DNA of 64,000 nt from Gracilariopsis chorda. Its lineage: Eukaryota; Rhodophyta; Florideophyceae; Gracilariales; Gracilariaceae. Below are positions 46,066 to 57,250 of this stretch, in pieces. Under the pieces are notes generated by a model. That model worked only from the letters and a program-made list of their open reading frames with translations, did not search any database and had not been told where the DNA came from. Position 1 is the stretch's first letter; every line of letters begins with the position of its first letter. The position numbers and the translations under genes are program-made. Location of the stretch: assembly GCA_003194525.1 (NCBI GenBank), contig NBIV01000149.1, forward strand, positions 124,001-188,000, in the 5' to 3' direction.

Positions 46066-49000
46066 GTGTCCAACAAGGTCAGAATGGCAAAAGCGATAGT
46101 CATACCGCCTATGAACCAGGTAGCCGCTGCAGCGGTATGTGAGTCCTCAGGTCTGGTTTTGTTGCAAAACTATACCAAGATGGTAACGAAACACCTTTTC
46201 ACCATGGCCAACGGAGTAATGAATGTGGTACCCAACCGGCCCTTTGCGGTCACCATGAGCAACGTCCGTGACAATCTTACAAGGCTACCCAAGAGTTCAG
46301 TGGTGGGGGTATCTATGCCTGCTCTAGTGGCCATTATGGAGATTGATGCGGAGAAGTTGCTTCCTGGGGGTGAACTACCGGCCAATTGGGAAAATGACGT
46401 CAACCTTGGCGATGACTTTAAACCATATAGGAAACAAGTCATTGATCTCCTCAAGGACTCTGCTAGCATGTGGAGTGGAAATCTGGGCGAGATCGATACC
46501 ACAAGGCATCGAATTGACCTTATGGACGGGGCAACGCCCCAATATCAGCATCCATATCGTACTGGTCTAAAAGGACGAGAGGTGGTAGCCAAGGAGGTTG
46601 AAAAAATGAAGTCCGCTGGGGTCACTGAGCGTGCACCATCCACTGAGGCCGAATGGGCTAGACCTTTTGTCCTAGTGGCCAAGAAGGATGGGACCGTACG
46701 GTTTTGTATCGATTACTGCAAACTAAATGCGGTGACCAAGAGGGATACTTATCCTATCTCCCATATGGACGACTGTCCTTGGGGACCCGCAAATTTTCAC
46801 CACGTTGGATGCCAATTGTGGGTATTGGCAGGTTCCCATGGACGACAAGGCGAACTCGCTGACTATCTTCACAACCAACGAGGGATTATTTGGATTTACA
46901 CCGATGCCTTTTGGTCTTATGAATGCGCCAGCTACTTTCCAGCGGGCCATGGACATCATTTTGTCCAGGGTCAAATGGAAACTCGCCTTGGTCTACCTAG
47001 ATGATGGATCATGTTTTCCAGGTCCATTAGGGAACACGTCGAACATGTGAAGGCAGTCCTTAGCTTACTCCAGCAGGGTGGTGTCACAATGAAATTGAAG
47101 AAGTGTTTCTTCTTCCAGCCCTCCGTGGACTACCTTGGCCATGTGATCCTGCCGGGTAAACTCCAAGTGGCCCAAGTTACAACAAAGGCCATACGGGAAG
47201 CACGACCCCCTAGGACACATACGGAATTGCACTCCTTCCTTGGCCCTTGTAATGTTTACCGTAGGTTTGTCCCAGGTTCACGAAAATTGCAGCACCTTTC
47301 AATGAGATGCTGAAGAAAGGAACCCCTTTGGAATTTGACGACCTCACGGACGAGCAGGATGAGGCCTACCAGAACCTCAAGGACCATTTGGTTAATCCGC
47401 CAGTCTTGCCGCTATCCAAGGCCAATAAACCGTATATCCTAGATACGCACGCATCTGCGACCCAAGTGGGCTGTGCCCTTCTACAAGAGCAAGAGTCCCC
47501 TAAGGATTTTTGCCCAATTGACTACTGGAGTAGGTCCCTGACCAAGGCCGAAAGGAATTATAGCGCCATGGAAAAGGAATGTTTAGCCATCGTGTGGTCA
47601 GTGCTCCATCTTCCGCCTTATTTGAGAGGAACTCGCTTTACCATTAGGACATATTACCACTCCCTCCGCTGGTTACTGAACATGACGGACCCATCTTCCC
47701 GTCTGGCCAAATGGAGATTGCGCCTAGCAAAGTTCGATTACGAAGTGACCTATAGGCCAGGGCTGAAACATCAGGCCGCAGATGCGCTGTCACGTATCCT
47801 GACCGATGGTACGGACCAAAATCCCCTGGGCGATGAAATTCCCACCATGTGGGACGGACCACAGTACACTGATGAAGAGGGAGAGGAACCACCGGTGGCT
47901 GCAGTGAGAATGGCCGAATGGACGGAAGGACACGGCGCAGCGGTTCTATGCGCCGTGGACTGGGAATATCCACCGTTGAATATCCATATGGCCCAGTCGG
48001 AAAGTGCGGATATTACGCCAATACCCCTCGAGGAATTCCTTCAGGCCCAGAAAACGGACGAATACTGCGCCCAGATAAAAGAGAAAGTAGGGACCCCTGG
48101 ATCGCTGTTTGATTATGACCGCCAAAATATACTATGTCGCAGGTCACCATTGGACAGGGCGATACAGCGGGTAGTGCCTAAGGCCTTATGGGCACGCCTT
48201 CTTTACTTCGCGCACTATCCGAGGCTGGCTGGCCATCCTGGAGAGACTAAGATGTATCAGAGCCTGAGGATATATTTATACTGTCCCCTGATGGCCAATG
48301 ACATAATGGAAACCGCAAGGACTTGTGCAGCATGCCCGAAAATTCGAGGGAAAAGAGCGGTACATCAAGGGAAACTGAAGTTATTCCCAGTGGCAGAGCC
48401 TTTGGAGTTCATTGCTATGGATATCCCAAGGCCATTTACGAAGTCGACCCAAGGCAACCGATTTATGTTGGTGATTACCGATCGATTTACCAAGTTGACC
48501 CCAGCAATTCCGCGCAAATCAACAACCGCCACGGACGTCGCCATGGCTTTCCTTTTCCATTGGATTTATCCCTATGGACTGCCGCTCTATCTCCTTACGG
48601 ACATTGGCTCTCAGTTTATCTCCAAATTCTTTGAGCATGTGTGCTCGGCCTTAGGTCTAAAACATCTCCTCACCACCGCGTACCATCCTCAGACCAATGG
48701 ACAAGCCGAAAGGTTTAACCGAACCCTGGCCAAGAGGCTAATTCACTACGTTTCCGAGCACCAATTGGACTGCGATGACTATGTCCAGCCGCTGGTTTAT
48801 GCATATATTAATCAAGTGCATAAGTCCACTGGTACAACTCCTTTTGACCTCACCCTCGTATGTGCCCCTGCGCCGTACATGGTTGACCAACAGGACTTAG
48901 GAGCACCTCAGGACATAACGGAGGAAATGAATCCCGCCCAGGCCCAACGGTATTTGCAAAAGCGAATTGATTCTATCTTGAAGGCCGCACAGACCACGTT

Positions 49001-49535
49001 GGACGAAGCGCAAGCGCGCTATAACGCCGATTTCGATCAGTTCGTTTGGTTTAAACCGCAAGTGGCCGTGGGAGATTACGTCCACTTGGACAGATTACCG
49101 AGAGAAAATCCCGAGGACGAGGACATCACCAAGAAGCTGTTGCCAAAGTCTACTGGGCCCTTCAAGGTACTTAAGTCCCTCGAGCACACGGTTACTATCG
49201 ACCAAGATGGGCTCCAGGACACAGTCACAATGGACCGAGTCTCTCTGGTGGCACGCCCACCTTCAACTGAACCATTGGACTCGCGCGCTCTCCCTTCGCC
49301 CCAACCCCCACCCTCCATCCCTACGCAAGCACTCGTCAATGAGCATACGGTCCCTCCGGGAGCACGGGTCTCCGCGGATCCAGAAAGCCCTTCCCCCGAT
49401 GGCTACGGTCCCCTGGACGAAATGGTACTTCCTGAAGAAGTACCTAACCCTATGGACATCGCTACGCGGACCCCCGACGCTTTTCCTTCGGACGCTGATG
49501 GATACGGCCCCTTGGACCAAATGGATTTGCCATAG
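46066..49535 (+). pseudogene. E3 pol remnant (RT, RNase H, integrase)
   Basis: Reverse transcriptase blocks (RFCIDYCKLNAVTKRDTYPI, LVYLDD), RNase H (LDTHASATQVGCALLQ) and integrase (FIAMDIPRPF, LTDIGSQFISKFF, QAERFNRTL) are in order. Weak protease traces precede it between 45366 and 46066. A Pro-rich linker ends the stretch. It is broken several times. Confidence 0.88.
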
Positions 49536-49735
49536 GAAGCCGAAGGCGAAGACCAACGGGAGTATGTTCTTGACCGTATCGTCTCCGCTGGGCTGACCGA
49601 CGACGGCGAAGTGCGCTACAAAGTCCGCTGGTATGGCTACGAGCCCAAGAACGATACTTAGCTCCTGAGGTCAGACATCCCGGACAACTTTGTTGCCCGC
49701 TATTGGTCAAAAACACGCCACACGGAGCATGAAAT
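49536..49735 (+). pseudogene. E3 chromodomain remnant
   Basis: The pattern VLDRIVSAGLTDDGEVRYKV followed by RWYGYEPKNDT matches the chromodomains of E1 and E2. It is broken about once. Confidence 0.75.
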
Positions 49736-50188
49736 TAAGGAGGGGGGGATCCCTGGCCACAAATTTGTGCCAACACGGGCCTAATCCACCTCCACCCAAT
49801 AGGAACACTGTAGCTGCCCACGGAACCGCCTCCCGCTTGACGCCACCTGCCACAGTGCACGGAAACGCTGCTCGCTCATCCCCACTCTCTGGCCTCAAGC
49901 AGGTTCTTCCTAAGATCCCGCCGCGATGATGGCCAAATGGTACTTCACATAACTCCGAAGTCCCTGGGTCATCAAAGCCGTAAACCTCAGGAACGAAGGG
50001 CGGACTGCTCAAATATAAGAAAAGTGCACCAAAACCTCAGGGAATTGTTTCAAAACCGACCTAGTGGTATTCAAAGGTTGAGATGAAGACTAATGGAGCG
50101 CGACAGAGAAGACGCACACCTTGACGCTAGAAGGGCCAAAAAGCGAACCATAGTGTTTACTGAGGAGTACTATCCATAAGGACAGCCA

Positions 50189-52102
50189 CTAGGATGATGC
50201 AGCAGGTTGAGAAGGGGATACCGTGCGGGCATGCTTGCGAGCCGGACTCCGGGCGGAAGAGAATGAGGCACCACCAGCGGACTCAGTGTCCGAAAGGATA
50301 AGACCAAAGCGGTTATCAAGTTCTGTCGCGACACGCTCGGACAACACCTTAGAGTTATCCTCCAGGATGGTCGCTAAGGCGTCTTTGACCTCTTGGTTAC
50401 GCTGAACGAGCGAGTGGTACCGCGAAGCCCGGCGAGCCCAGGATTGGGCGGAACGAAGAGCCTCGACGATACCAGTGGGTTCAAGGATACCAACGGACGT
50501 GCATACCTTTTTCAGGTCATCAAAAGCCATTGTAATGACCTCTGGAATGACCGGCACGGGAGGCGGAGAAGGGACCACAGGGGCGGAAACCGTCATGGAG
50601 GTAGGAGGTTGGGAAGCCATGGGACCGATGGACGCCTCTAGGGGCTCTAACATGGCAACCTCATGCGCCGGCACGAAAGACGGCGCTACCGATGGGACCG
50701 GTACAGGAACTACCGCCTGCTCCCATACTGTAGGAAGAAGACAATCTTCGTGAAACCCAATGGCCTGAGGGTAGTCATCCGGCACGGACTGACGTGGCTC
50801 GTTCAAGGGGACAGCCAGCAATGGTTTGGCCTGGTAGATGTTCCCGTCGTCATTGCCTAAAGTATATCGCGGGATCGGGAAGAAGGTCTCGGTGTCATAA
50901 TCGTACCAAAGGAACCCAGGGGTCTGCGCCCAGTCGACCTGAAGGACATAATCCAATAGGGCCTCGGCCTCTTCACTCTCGTACTCCGTACCCCGGACAA
51001 TGTTCTGCACGCTCAACTCACGGATGAGCCGGATCAAGGGCCGCGGAAGAGGCACGAGTTGGCCTTCAGGACTGGAAAGAACCCGCTCGTTCCAGATACG
51101 GCAGTCGTCCTCCCGGACGATAGCTTGGACCCCATAGCGGGCGGTATCCAGAAAAGCCATCAAACATAACACGGCCTATTCGGCAAAAAGAACCTGCCAC
51201 GTCAGCCAGGGGAGACGTTTAGTGAAGTCCTCCTGGAGCTGATAGGGGTTATGAGCCACCACGGACGGAGTAGGGACCAGAAGGAGATTCGAAACGTGCC
51301 AGATGGCAGCCTCAGGTCCAGCGCTAAGTGACGGCAGCATGAGATATAGAGAAGACCTGCGGGACGGAGGCATATCGTGAAACTCCACTTGGTGCCAACA
51401 GAAGAAGTACTTGAGGTTGGTTCGAATACACCCATCGAGTTCGATCATATCAGTCCAATATGTCCGGTTCGATAACCAGTAAAAGCGGTCGTATGGAGGT
51501 CTGAAGCAGACTAACCCCAGGAGGCTATGACCAGGGGGAGGAAAGGGGGCCTTAGGGTCGCCATGCTTCGAGTACAAGTCCTCCAGGAGCTTGTTTACTC
51601 TCCATTGGTAATCACACTCCTGGCCGCAGTGGAAGAAGGTCATATACGGTGGGACCAGAGCGCGGCAACGCGAGACCGAACGGGCATCAGCAGGAAGATG
51701 GAGCCAACGGTTGTACCAGGAGTTCTCTTGGGAGTTTTTCTTAGCACGGGCATAGTTGGGGATCGCAGCGAACCGCCGGGCGTCCAAGTATTGGTCAGCA
51801 TACCGCACGAACTCGGCGACCGAACTGGGTAGATGGGTACTCCTCACGGCCATAGGATTCCGATCCAAAGTGTGGTCGTACTGGTCCCCGGGGTGGGCAT
51901 ATGCGCTGCTGGGCACGAGAGCCATGTTGGTCGAATCTACAGTTATTGCCACCCGAGGGATACGCTCGAAGCCGTCATAGTCCAAGAGGTAGCCATTGGA
52001 GCCCTTATATGCCTCCGAGAACATGACGTAAACGCGATCGACAAGCCGGCACAGCGGACACGGCGCCAGGGGAGACCAACGGTCAGGAATCTGAAAGGCC
52101 AA
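50189..52102 (-). other. E3 antisense ORF region, unknown protein
   Basis: A long coding region of more than 600 codons reads opposite to gag-pol, downstream of the chromodomain. It looks nearly whole, with about one break. The first half is rich in Trp, Tyr, Phe and Arg (FFHCGQECDYQWRVNKLL). The second half has a Pro/Val-rich linker, then a helical region (VVEALRSAQSWARRA-like) and a Ser/Arg-rich end. There is no signal peptide or convincing membrane segment, so an envelope is unlikely. Motifs shared in order with the E1 antisense ORF suggest common descent. Function unknown; a nucleic-acid-binding role is only a guess from the composition. Confidence 0.65.
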
Positions 52103-52984
52103 GGGAATGCACCACGATCTACCGAAGGGGCGCGTATAGTGGATGCACCAAGGCGGTATGCGAAGAAAAGAGCCACCAGAAGGACGTGGTAATCTAGAGG
52201 GAAGTATGGGCGTCCGCGCCAGTGGTCAGTGAAATGCAGGAGCACGAAAAGCGCCCCGAAATTGAGGCTCACTAGTTACTGAGGCCCCTTCATAGGTGAC
52301 CGATGGCATGGTAGCGGCCAAGTGCCACTTGCCAAAAAAGAAACCAAATGGACGCAAACCAGTACCGCCGCCGTACCTTCCGTGGAAGGGCCAAGCAGCC
52401 ATGTCAACCAGGAGGCGAGAGACCTAGTCGGGGGAGAGGACGCGAGAACAACAACCCCATTGGGTGGGAGGAAAGAACGCCAGCGGGAGAAAAGGACAGC
52501 TCACTGACGTGGAAGTGGCAGACGGGACGTTGGATCTTAAGGGGAGAGGTCTGTAGGAGAATGAACATTGGGCAGGTGCAGTGGTGAAGTAACCATGGGG
52601 CTGGGCTGGCAGAGGTCAGAACTTTGCTGGCCAAAATATTCCACGTGGCCAAGCTGGGTGCCTACGTAGGAGATACGGGAGGACAGTGCGAGTGCCAAGG
52701 CACTGTGGCCATAGGTTTTATTATGTAGCTAATTTTATGTAATTTGTTAGGATAGTTTCCGGAAGTCAGAGCGCCTCGCCAGCTGTACAGGTTGGCTCGA
52801 GTGCCGCCGATCCCCTAAGAGTGAAGGCAAGCACCCTCACCGTCTTCTTGCCACCATATGCAGCCAGTAGGACTCCAAAGGCCTCCAAGCCATCGCTATC
52901 ATTCTCGCGACCTGTAGGGACTTGAGATAGCGCCCTCCGATTGCGCGTCGCTGCCAATTGGTGCTCGCGTCACTAGTAGACCCA
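52103..52984. other. E3 distal end and spacer
   Basis: This is non-coding. It holds a purine-rich tract (about 52536-52551) and the likely start of the E3 3' LTR, then sequence I cannot assign up to the helicase remnant. Confidence 0.35.
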
Positions 52985-54121
52985 TTGGATTGTCACAGCA
53001 GTGGCTGGCTCTCTGCTGCTACTACCTCCTAGTAGACTACTACCCCAGTTGGCCAAAGGACGTATTATTCTACTACATCTGTAGACATTGTGCTCAGTTT
53101 CTGTGCTGTATGTCGTCGAACAAGTACGCCAAGCCGATGATCCGGCATTTGCGTCCCTGTTACGTTCCATTGCACGCAACACAATATCCAATAACTCTCC
53201 AATACCACTCAGATCTACCGTTGGTGTGCAAAAAGCTTACCAATTCTTGTGGAAGTGGCTTCCAACTCGACGCAAGGAGGATGTGGATCTCAGCAAAATG
53301 GTCGTTGCGTCCACAAATCAGTTGGTCGATGAACACAATGCGACAGCGCTGGGTCTGTTTCCTGGTGGACGCTTCACTGTTCTGTCAGCCAAGATGGTAC
53401 AACCTAACGGTTCACAGAACTCAGAGCCCGACGTCACCAATACTTTTTTCCCCAGTTTGCATATAAGTATGCACATAATACATTACTACCACCTCATAAC
53501 TTGGATTACAAGATTGATGTGCAAGTTATCGTCATTCGGAACGTGGCGCATCTCGCTGTGGAAAATAAAAAGCTGTTCTTAGTCGTGCGTGTCGATCATT
53601 TTATGATGCAGATGGCTCGATTCAACTATAACGGACAGGTGCTAAAATTACAGTTCCTGCATCGTATCAATCTCGAGTATTCTCCCCCAAAGATTTGAAT
53701 GATTGGAAGGCAGTTCCCCATTCGTCTCGAGTTTGCAGGTACCGTTCAAAAAGAACAGAGAAAGAATTTGAAAGGCTTGGTTGTGGATCTGCTATCCAAC
53801 GTATTCTGCGCCGGTCATTTGTATGTCAGATTGTCGCACGTTCGAAGGAACAACCATGTGCTGCTCCTGCATGACCTGCAGCCTATATCTGCGAATGCGC
53901 ACACAATTCATCCCATGCCTGTGCCCATTGCCAACCCAGTGCTGCCTGAAACCAATCAGTTCTGCATCCCTCCACAACAATAATCATATTTCTTGCGTTT
54001 TTCATTCATTGAATTAAACTACTTGATTTTCTGCTTTTGTTTTCTTTACCCTTTTTTTCTTCTAACTGCTGTTTATCATTCCTCCACCCGCGGCGCGCAG
54101 CGCCGCCCGCGGCCGAAGGCC
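52985..54121 (+). mobile_element. Helitron/PIF1-type helicase remnant
   Basis: The C-terminal half of a PIF1-like helicase, as found in Helitron Rep-Hel proteins, is readable across several frames: VRQADDPAFASLLRSI, then VVASTNQLVDEHNATAL, then LDYKIDVQVIVIRNV, then RRQFPIRLEFAGTV-like (GRQFPIRLEFAGTV) and GHLYVRLSHVRRNNHVLL. The usual TINKSQGQTL of motif V is degraded (VQKEQRKNLK). Stops and frame changes are frequent. A GC-rich hairpin-prone block at 54088-54121 follows, as at Helitron 3' ends. A host PIF1 pseudogene is the alternative, but the surroundings favour a transposon. Confidence 0.7.
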
Positions 54122-54144
54122 CCGTCCTCTTTGTCGGTCGCTAA

Positions 54145-54510
54145 TGTTGCGGAATGTGCCAGACATTGCTGGAACACACGTGTAGAATGTTCCAGTAGTG
54201 TCTAGCACATTGCACGCTTTGTTGGTCCAGCAAAGACTACAGTATTTTGGTGATGCTGGCGCAAATTGTCGCTTTATTATTGGTTAGTGTGCAGCTCCAG
54301 AGGTCTCTAGAAGCCAATGGAGTAACCTAGACGCACACATGAGTAACTAGCAAGTAGAAATGCGTATTTAGCTCGTTTGTAGTGCCTCTAAACACTATAA
54401 AAAGAGGTTCTGAGCTTCGGACTTCGGTCTGAACTCACCTCAACAATCGACCAACATCTAAGCCCCACCCCTTATCAACCTTCAGCCAATTCAACTATCA
54501 TCAAAAACCA
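54145..54510 (+). repeat. Probable lone LTR
   Basis: It starts TGTTGCGGAATGTGCCAG, which resembles Copia LTR starts. It contains an imperfect 26-bp inverted repeat (54151-54176 with 54188-54213, 22 of 26 matching) and a TATA box (TATAAAAAG at 54396) in the place expected for an LTR promoter. I found no partner LTR, so the right end is a guess. Confidence 0.35.
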
Positions 54511-54967
54511 GTGAGGCGTTCGCCACTGGATAAAGGGCTTCTAGTGAGGCGTATGCCGTTAGTTGTTCAATAGGGTGGGGAAGTACCGTGGCTAAGACCG
54601 GTTGAAGCGCCTTAGGCTTGGACGGGAGACGGGTAGTGTGTACCAAAGGTGTTTCTGTCGTCTCTGAGCCCCACCGGAGCTTTGCTCGGATAACGGTGTC
54701 GGTCGAAAGACCTGGTGATTTCCGGACGGAAGTACTTGACGGGAAGCTATCCGCAGGCGACGTGCCGTGCAACCTTTCCTGCAAAGGGCCAGCTTGGGTA
54801 TAGAGTGAAAGCATATCCCGCTGTTAGTAGCTCTCCTCGGGAAGCCCTGTAAGGATTGTATGCGCCTGCTTCTGGTTAGTGCAGAGGTAGGTAGGCTGCA
54901 GAATCCACTTGACATCCGGAGTGTCTGACCGGAAGCCGAGGGTCTGACCCTTAGTGATCCTTGACAT
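54491..54967 (-). other. Unrecognised ORF, probably a transposon relic
   Basis: A frame starting with ATG at 54967 (MSRITKGQTLGFRSDTPDVK) and ending near 54491 has even, protein-like codon use but appears broken about once. I do not recognise it. It lies on the strand opposite to the probable LTR, so the two may not belong together. Confidence 0.3.
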
Positions 54968-55580
54968 AATTCTTGGGTTGCGCGCCGTTTCAACAAAGAA
55001 GTTAAGAAGTTTTATTTGGGGATTGAGGCTATTGCTCTCCCTAGTGTTGTTTTATTTCATCGAGTGGGTTTAGTTCTTTTGATCCCACTGTTTTCAACTT
55101 GTTTTGGGGCTTTTAGCTACGAAGAGCACCCTTTTGGCTTTTATTATTACAACCTTTTGGCCCCCTGCGTCACCGTCTCGTGATGGCGCCCACACTCTTG
55201 TTGAACGAGGTTAACAATTTCTTTAACGCATGCCGTTCTCCATTAAAATTGCATTTAAAAGTTAGCAAACAATGCAGCCAATGAACTGTGCGCACGTGTG
55301 AAAGGAGGAGGCCAGGTACGGTGCTGCACGAGAGTAGATATTCGGATGGATAGCAGGTTGGGAGCCACCGCGAATGGTCTTGCTGGCGATGACGATGAGA
55401 ATGATGCGATCACAGCGAAGGTGACTCACTTCGTTTAACTTCTGATAAGCACGGACGTAAGCATAGCGACCCACTGGCCACTGACTACCGAACTGCGTCT
55501 TCCACTCCGGGAAAGCCACAACAAACATTCCGCCACCCGATGTACGCACCTCCCTGAGCACGCACCAGTTCTGCCAACAA
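54968..55580. other. Spacer, no gene assigned
   Basis: The left part is T-rich on the plus strand and may still be transposon. The minus-strand frame at 55804-55262 overlaps the aminotransferase start and is probably a shadow. The promoter of the aminotransferase gene must lie here. Confidence 0.35.
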
Positions 55581-56609
55581 ATGACAATCAACAGCCAAAC
55601 AAGCAACGCGCGCGTCAAAAAGGGCGCATCAAGCACAACAATGGACGCGAGAAAAGAACTTCCCTTCGTTATCGAAAGCACAATAAGCATGGATGCAAGC
55701 GGCATACACGCCGAATATCGGTACCAACAGCCAATTGTGGGCTTCATGAATGCGCTGCGTCGCGCCGCATACACGACGTTCGTATCCATGGACGGGGCGT
55801 ACATCGCGCAACTGAGCTTTCACGCCAAACGGCTTGTACAAGGGGTTTGCAAACTTGAACCGGCGGCAAACGTGCCGTCTGTGTCACAGGTTGAGCATAC
55901 GTTGTGTCACTTGATTGATGACGCTTTTGAGTTTCATGCACGGACAGGGTATGATTTGCAATTTGTGAGCGCCCTGACTGTGACGGCTGACTTGAACACC
56001 AAGCTTCGAATGCACATTTCGCAGGTGAAAAGTTCGTCGTGCAAGTTGGACATGGTGACGGTGGAATGCGGCGGCAAACCACGTGACAGACCGCGCATCA
56101 AGAACGCGGAGTGGTTTCACCAGCGAAAGCCATTACAACACAGCCGCAGTAAAGAAGCGTTTGAAACCATCCTCATAAACCGCGACGACGACGGGTTTAT
56201 CCATTTGTACGAAGGTCTAGTATCTAACCTGTTCATGATCACGAAGACGCTGGAGGTGATCACGGCCGCTGATGACACGGTTCTGCCCGGAAGTACGCGG
56301 CATTTGGTGCTTGAGAGCTGCCGTGATTTGGGCATTCGCACCGTTGAGTGCGCGCCTCGACTGGCGGATTGGCGCGATTGGGCGGTTGGTTTCGTCACGA
56401 ACGCGAAGATATGGGTGGTTGGGGTGCGGCGAATTCTGGTTCCGCGCTGTGGCGATGGTGACGAGGGTGCCGAAGGCGGCGTTTTGCTGTCTTGTGAAGA
56501 TCGGGCTGTAGAGCTGTTAGGGGCGATTCGGGAGGGTGTGCTGAGCGCTGCCAGAAAAGAGGCGTACGTTGTAGGTTCGTTGCAGCGTGGAAGAGATTAT
56601 TGTTGTTAA
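55581..56609 (+). CDS. Class IV aminotransferase-like, PLP-dependent
   Basis: This 342-residue protein belongs to the fold that includes branched-chain and D-amino acid aminotransferases and aminodeoxychorismate lyase. The C-terminal half has the typical GFIHLYEGLVSNLFMI followed by VLPGSTRHLVLESCRDLG, which bind the cofactor phosphate. KNAEWFHQRKPL upstream matches plant proteins annotated only as D-aminoacid aminotransferase-like. The true substrate cannot be read from the sequence. The first ATG is used; residues 1-20 are basic and could be a short targeting signal, but a start at Met 21 (MDARKELPF) is possible. The gene is intronless. Confidence 0.8.
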   Translation: MTINSQTSNARVKKGASSTTMDARKELPFVIESTISMDASGIHAEYRYQQPIVGFMNALRRAAYTTFVSMDGAYIAQLSFHAKRLVQGVCKLEPAANVPSVSQVEHTLCHLIDDAFEFHARTGYDLQFVSALTVTADLNTKLRMHISQVKSSSCKLDMVTVECGGKPRDRPRIKNAEWFHQRKPLQHSRSKEAFETILINRDDDGFIHLYEGLVSNLFMITKTLEVITAADDTVLPGSTRHLVLESCRDLGIRTVECAPRLADWRDWAVGFVTNAKIWVVGVRRILVPRCGDGDEGAEGGVLLSCEDRAVELLGAIREGVLSAARKEAYVVGSLQRGRDYCC

Positions 56610-57250
56610 GAAGTGGTTACGTTTGGTTGGCGGTAAGCTTGGCGGTGAAGCACGTGAATTGGAGCGGGTTTGAGCACGCAGTATGTGCGTTTTGTGCTGG
56701 TTTTGAGCGCATTCGAAGATGTATGAGCCGCGGAGGCCAGTGGCAGCAGGGGCGTCGCTGCCGCAGTTGAGGGCGAGTCGTTCATTTGCGATGCGAGCGG
56801 CGACAAAAACAGCACAACGCGTCGCCGGAACACCCAATGCAACGTGAATCTCCGCGAAAACGCGACAGCGCACCCGCACCGCGCTGAGCACTTGTCGCGC
56901 GCGTTGCGCCATCGCGACAATATTTCAAAAACGGGGGGCAAACGCAAAAAACGCCTCAAAAATGTGCCCTTTTTCTCGGTGCGGCACGCCACTCTAACGT
57001 CCCACCAGCGGCCGCTCTTCAGCGCGGGTGTAGATAGACCGCTCGCGCCTTCGTTGCGCCCTTCCCCCGCCCCCGCCCCCTCCCCCGCCCCCTCCCCCTT
57101 CCCCCTCCTCGTCCGCGCGCGCCAGACGTGCCGCCGTTGCTCTGCGAGAGTACATATCCTTGCCGCCCCCGCGCGCGCTTGTGACAGCGCTGTGTTGAGT
57201 GAGAGTGTTCTCGTCGTCGCCTTGGTTGTCGTTGTGTAGCGTCGGCCATT
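56610..57250. promoter_or_regulatory. C-rich spacer upstream of the ARF-like gene
   Basis: A C-rich tract at 57058-57112 (repeated CCCCCGCCCC/CCTCCCCC) lies 140-190 nt upstream of the ATG. It may form i-motif or G-quadruplex structures. No TATA box is clear and no gene is convincing. Confidence 0.45.

Larger units (their letters stand above)
43418..52700 (+). mobile_element. Ty3/Gypsy chromovirus E3, 5'-truncated, older lineage
   Basis: E3 encodes gag, pol and a chromodomain on the plus strand and an antisense ORF downstream of pol. Its protein sequence differs strongly from E1/E2. No 5' LTR or leader is seen; gag begins about 30 nt after the E2 similarity ends. A purine-rich tract near 52540 could be the polypurine tract with a 3' LTR after it, but I have no second LTR to compare, so the right end is approximate. 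It is broken many times and looks older than E1/E2. Micro-palindromes are sparse. Confidence 0.85.

Noticed and set aside
50189-52102. Envelope protein in E3
   Set aside because: The extra ORF is on the opposite strand and has no signal peptide, fusion-like segment or C-terminal membrane anchor.
55262-55804. Minus-strand frame overlapping the aminotransferase start
   Set aside because: About half is a shadow of the plus-strand gene and the rest shows no recognisable motif.
56517-56992. Minus-strand frames between the aminotransferase and ARF-like genes
   Set aside because: Arg/Ser-rich, overlapping each other in two frames, typical of GC-rich non-coding DNA.
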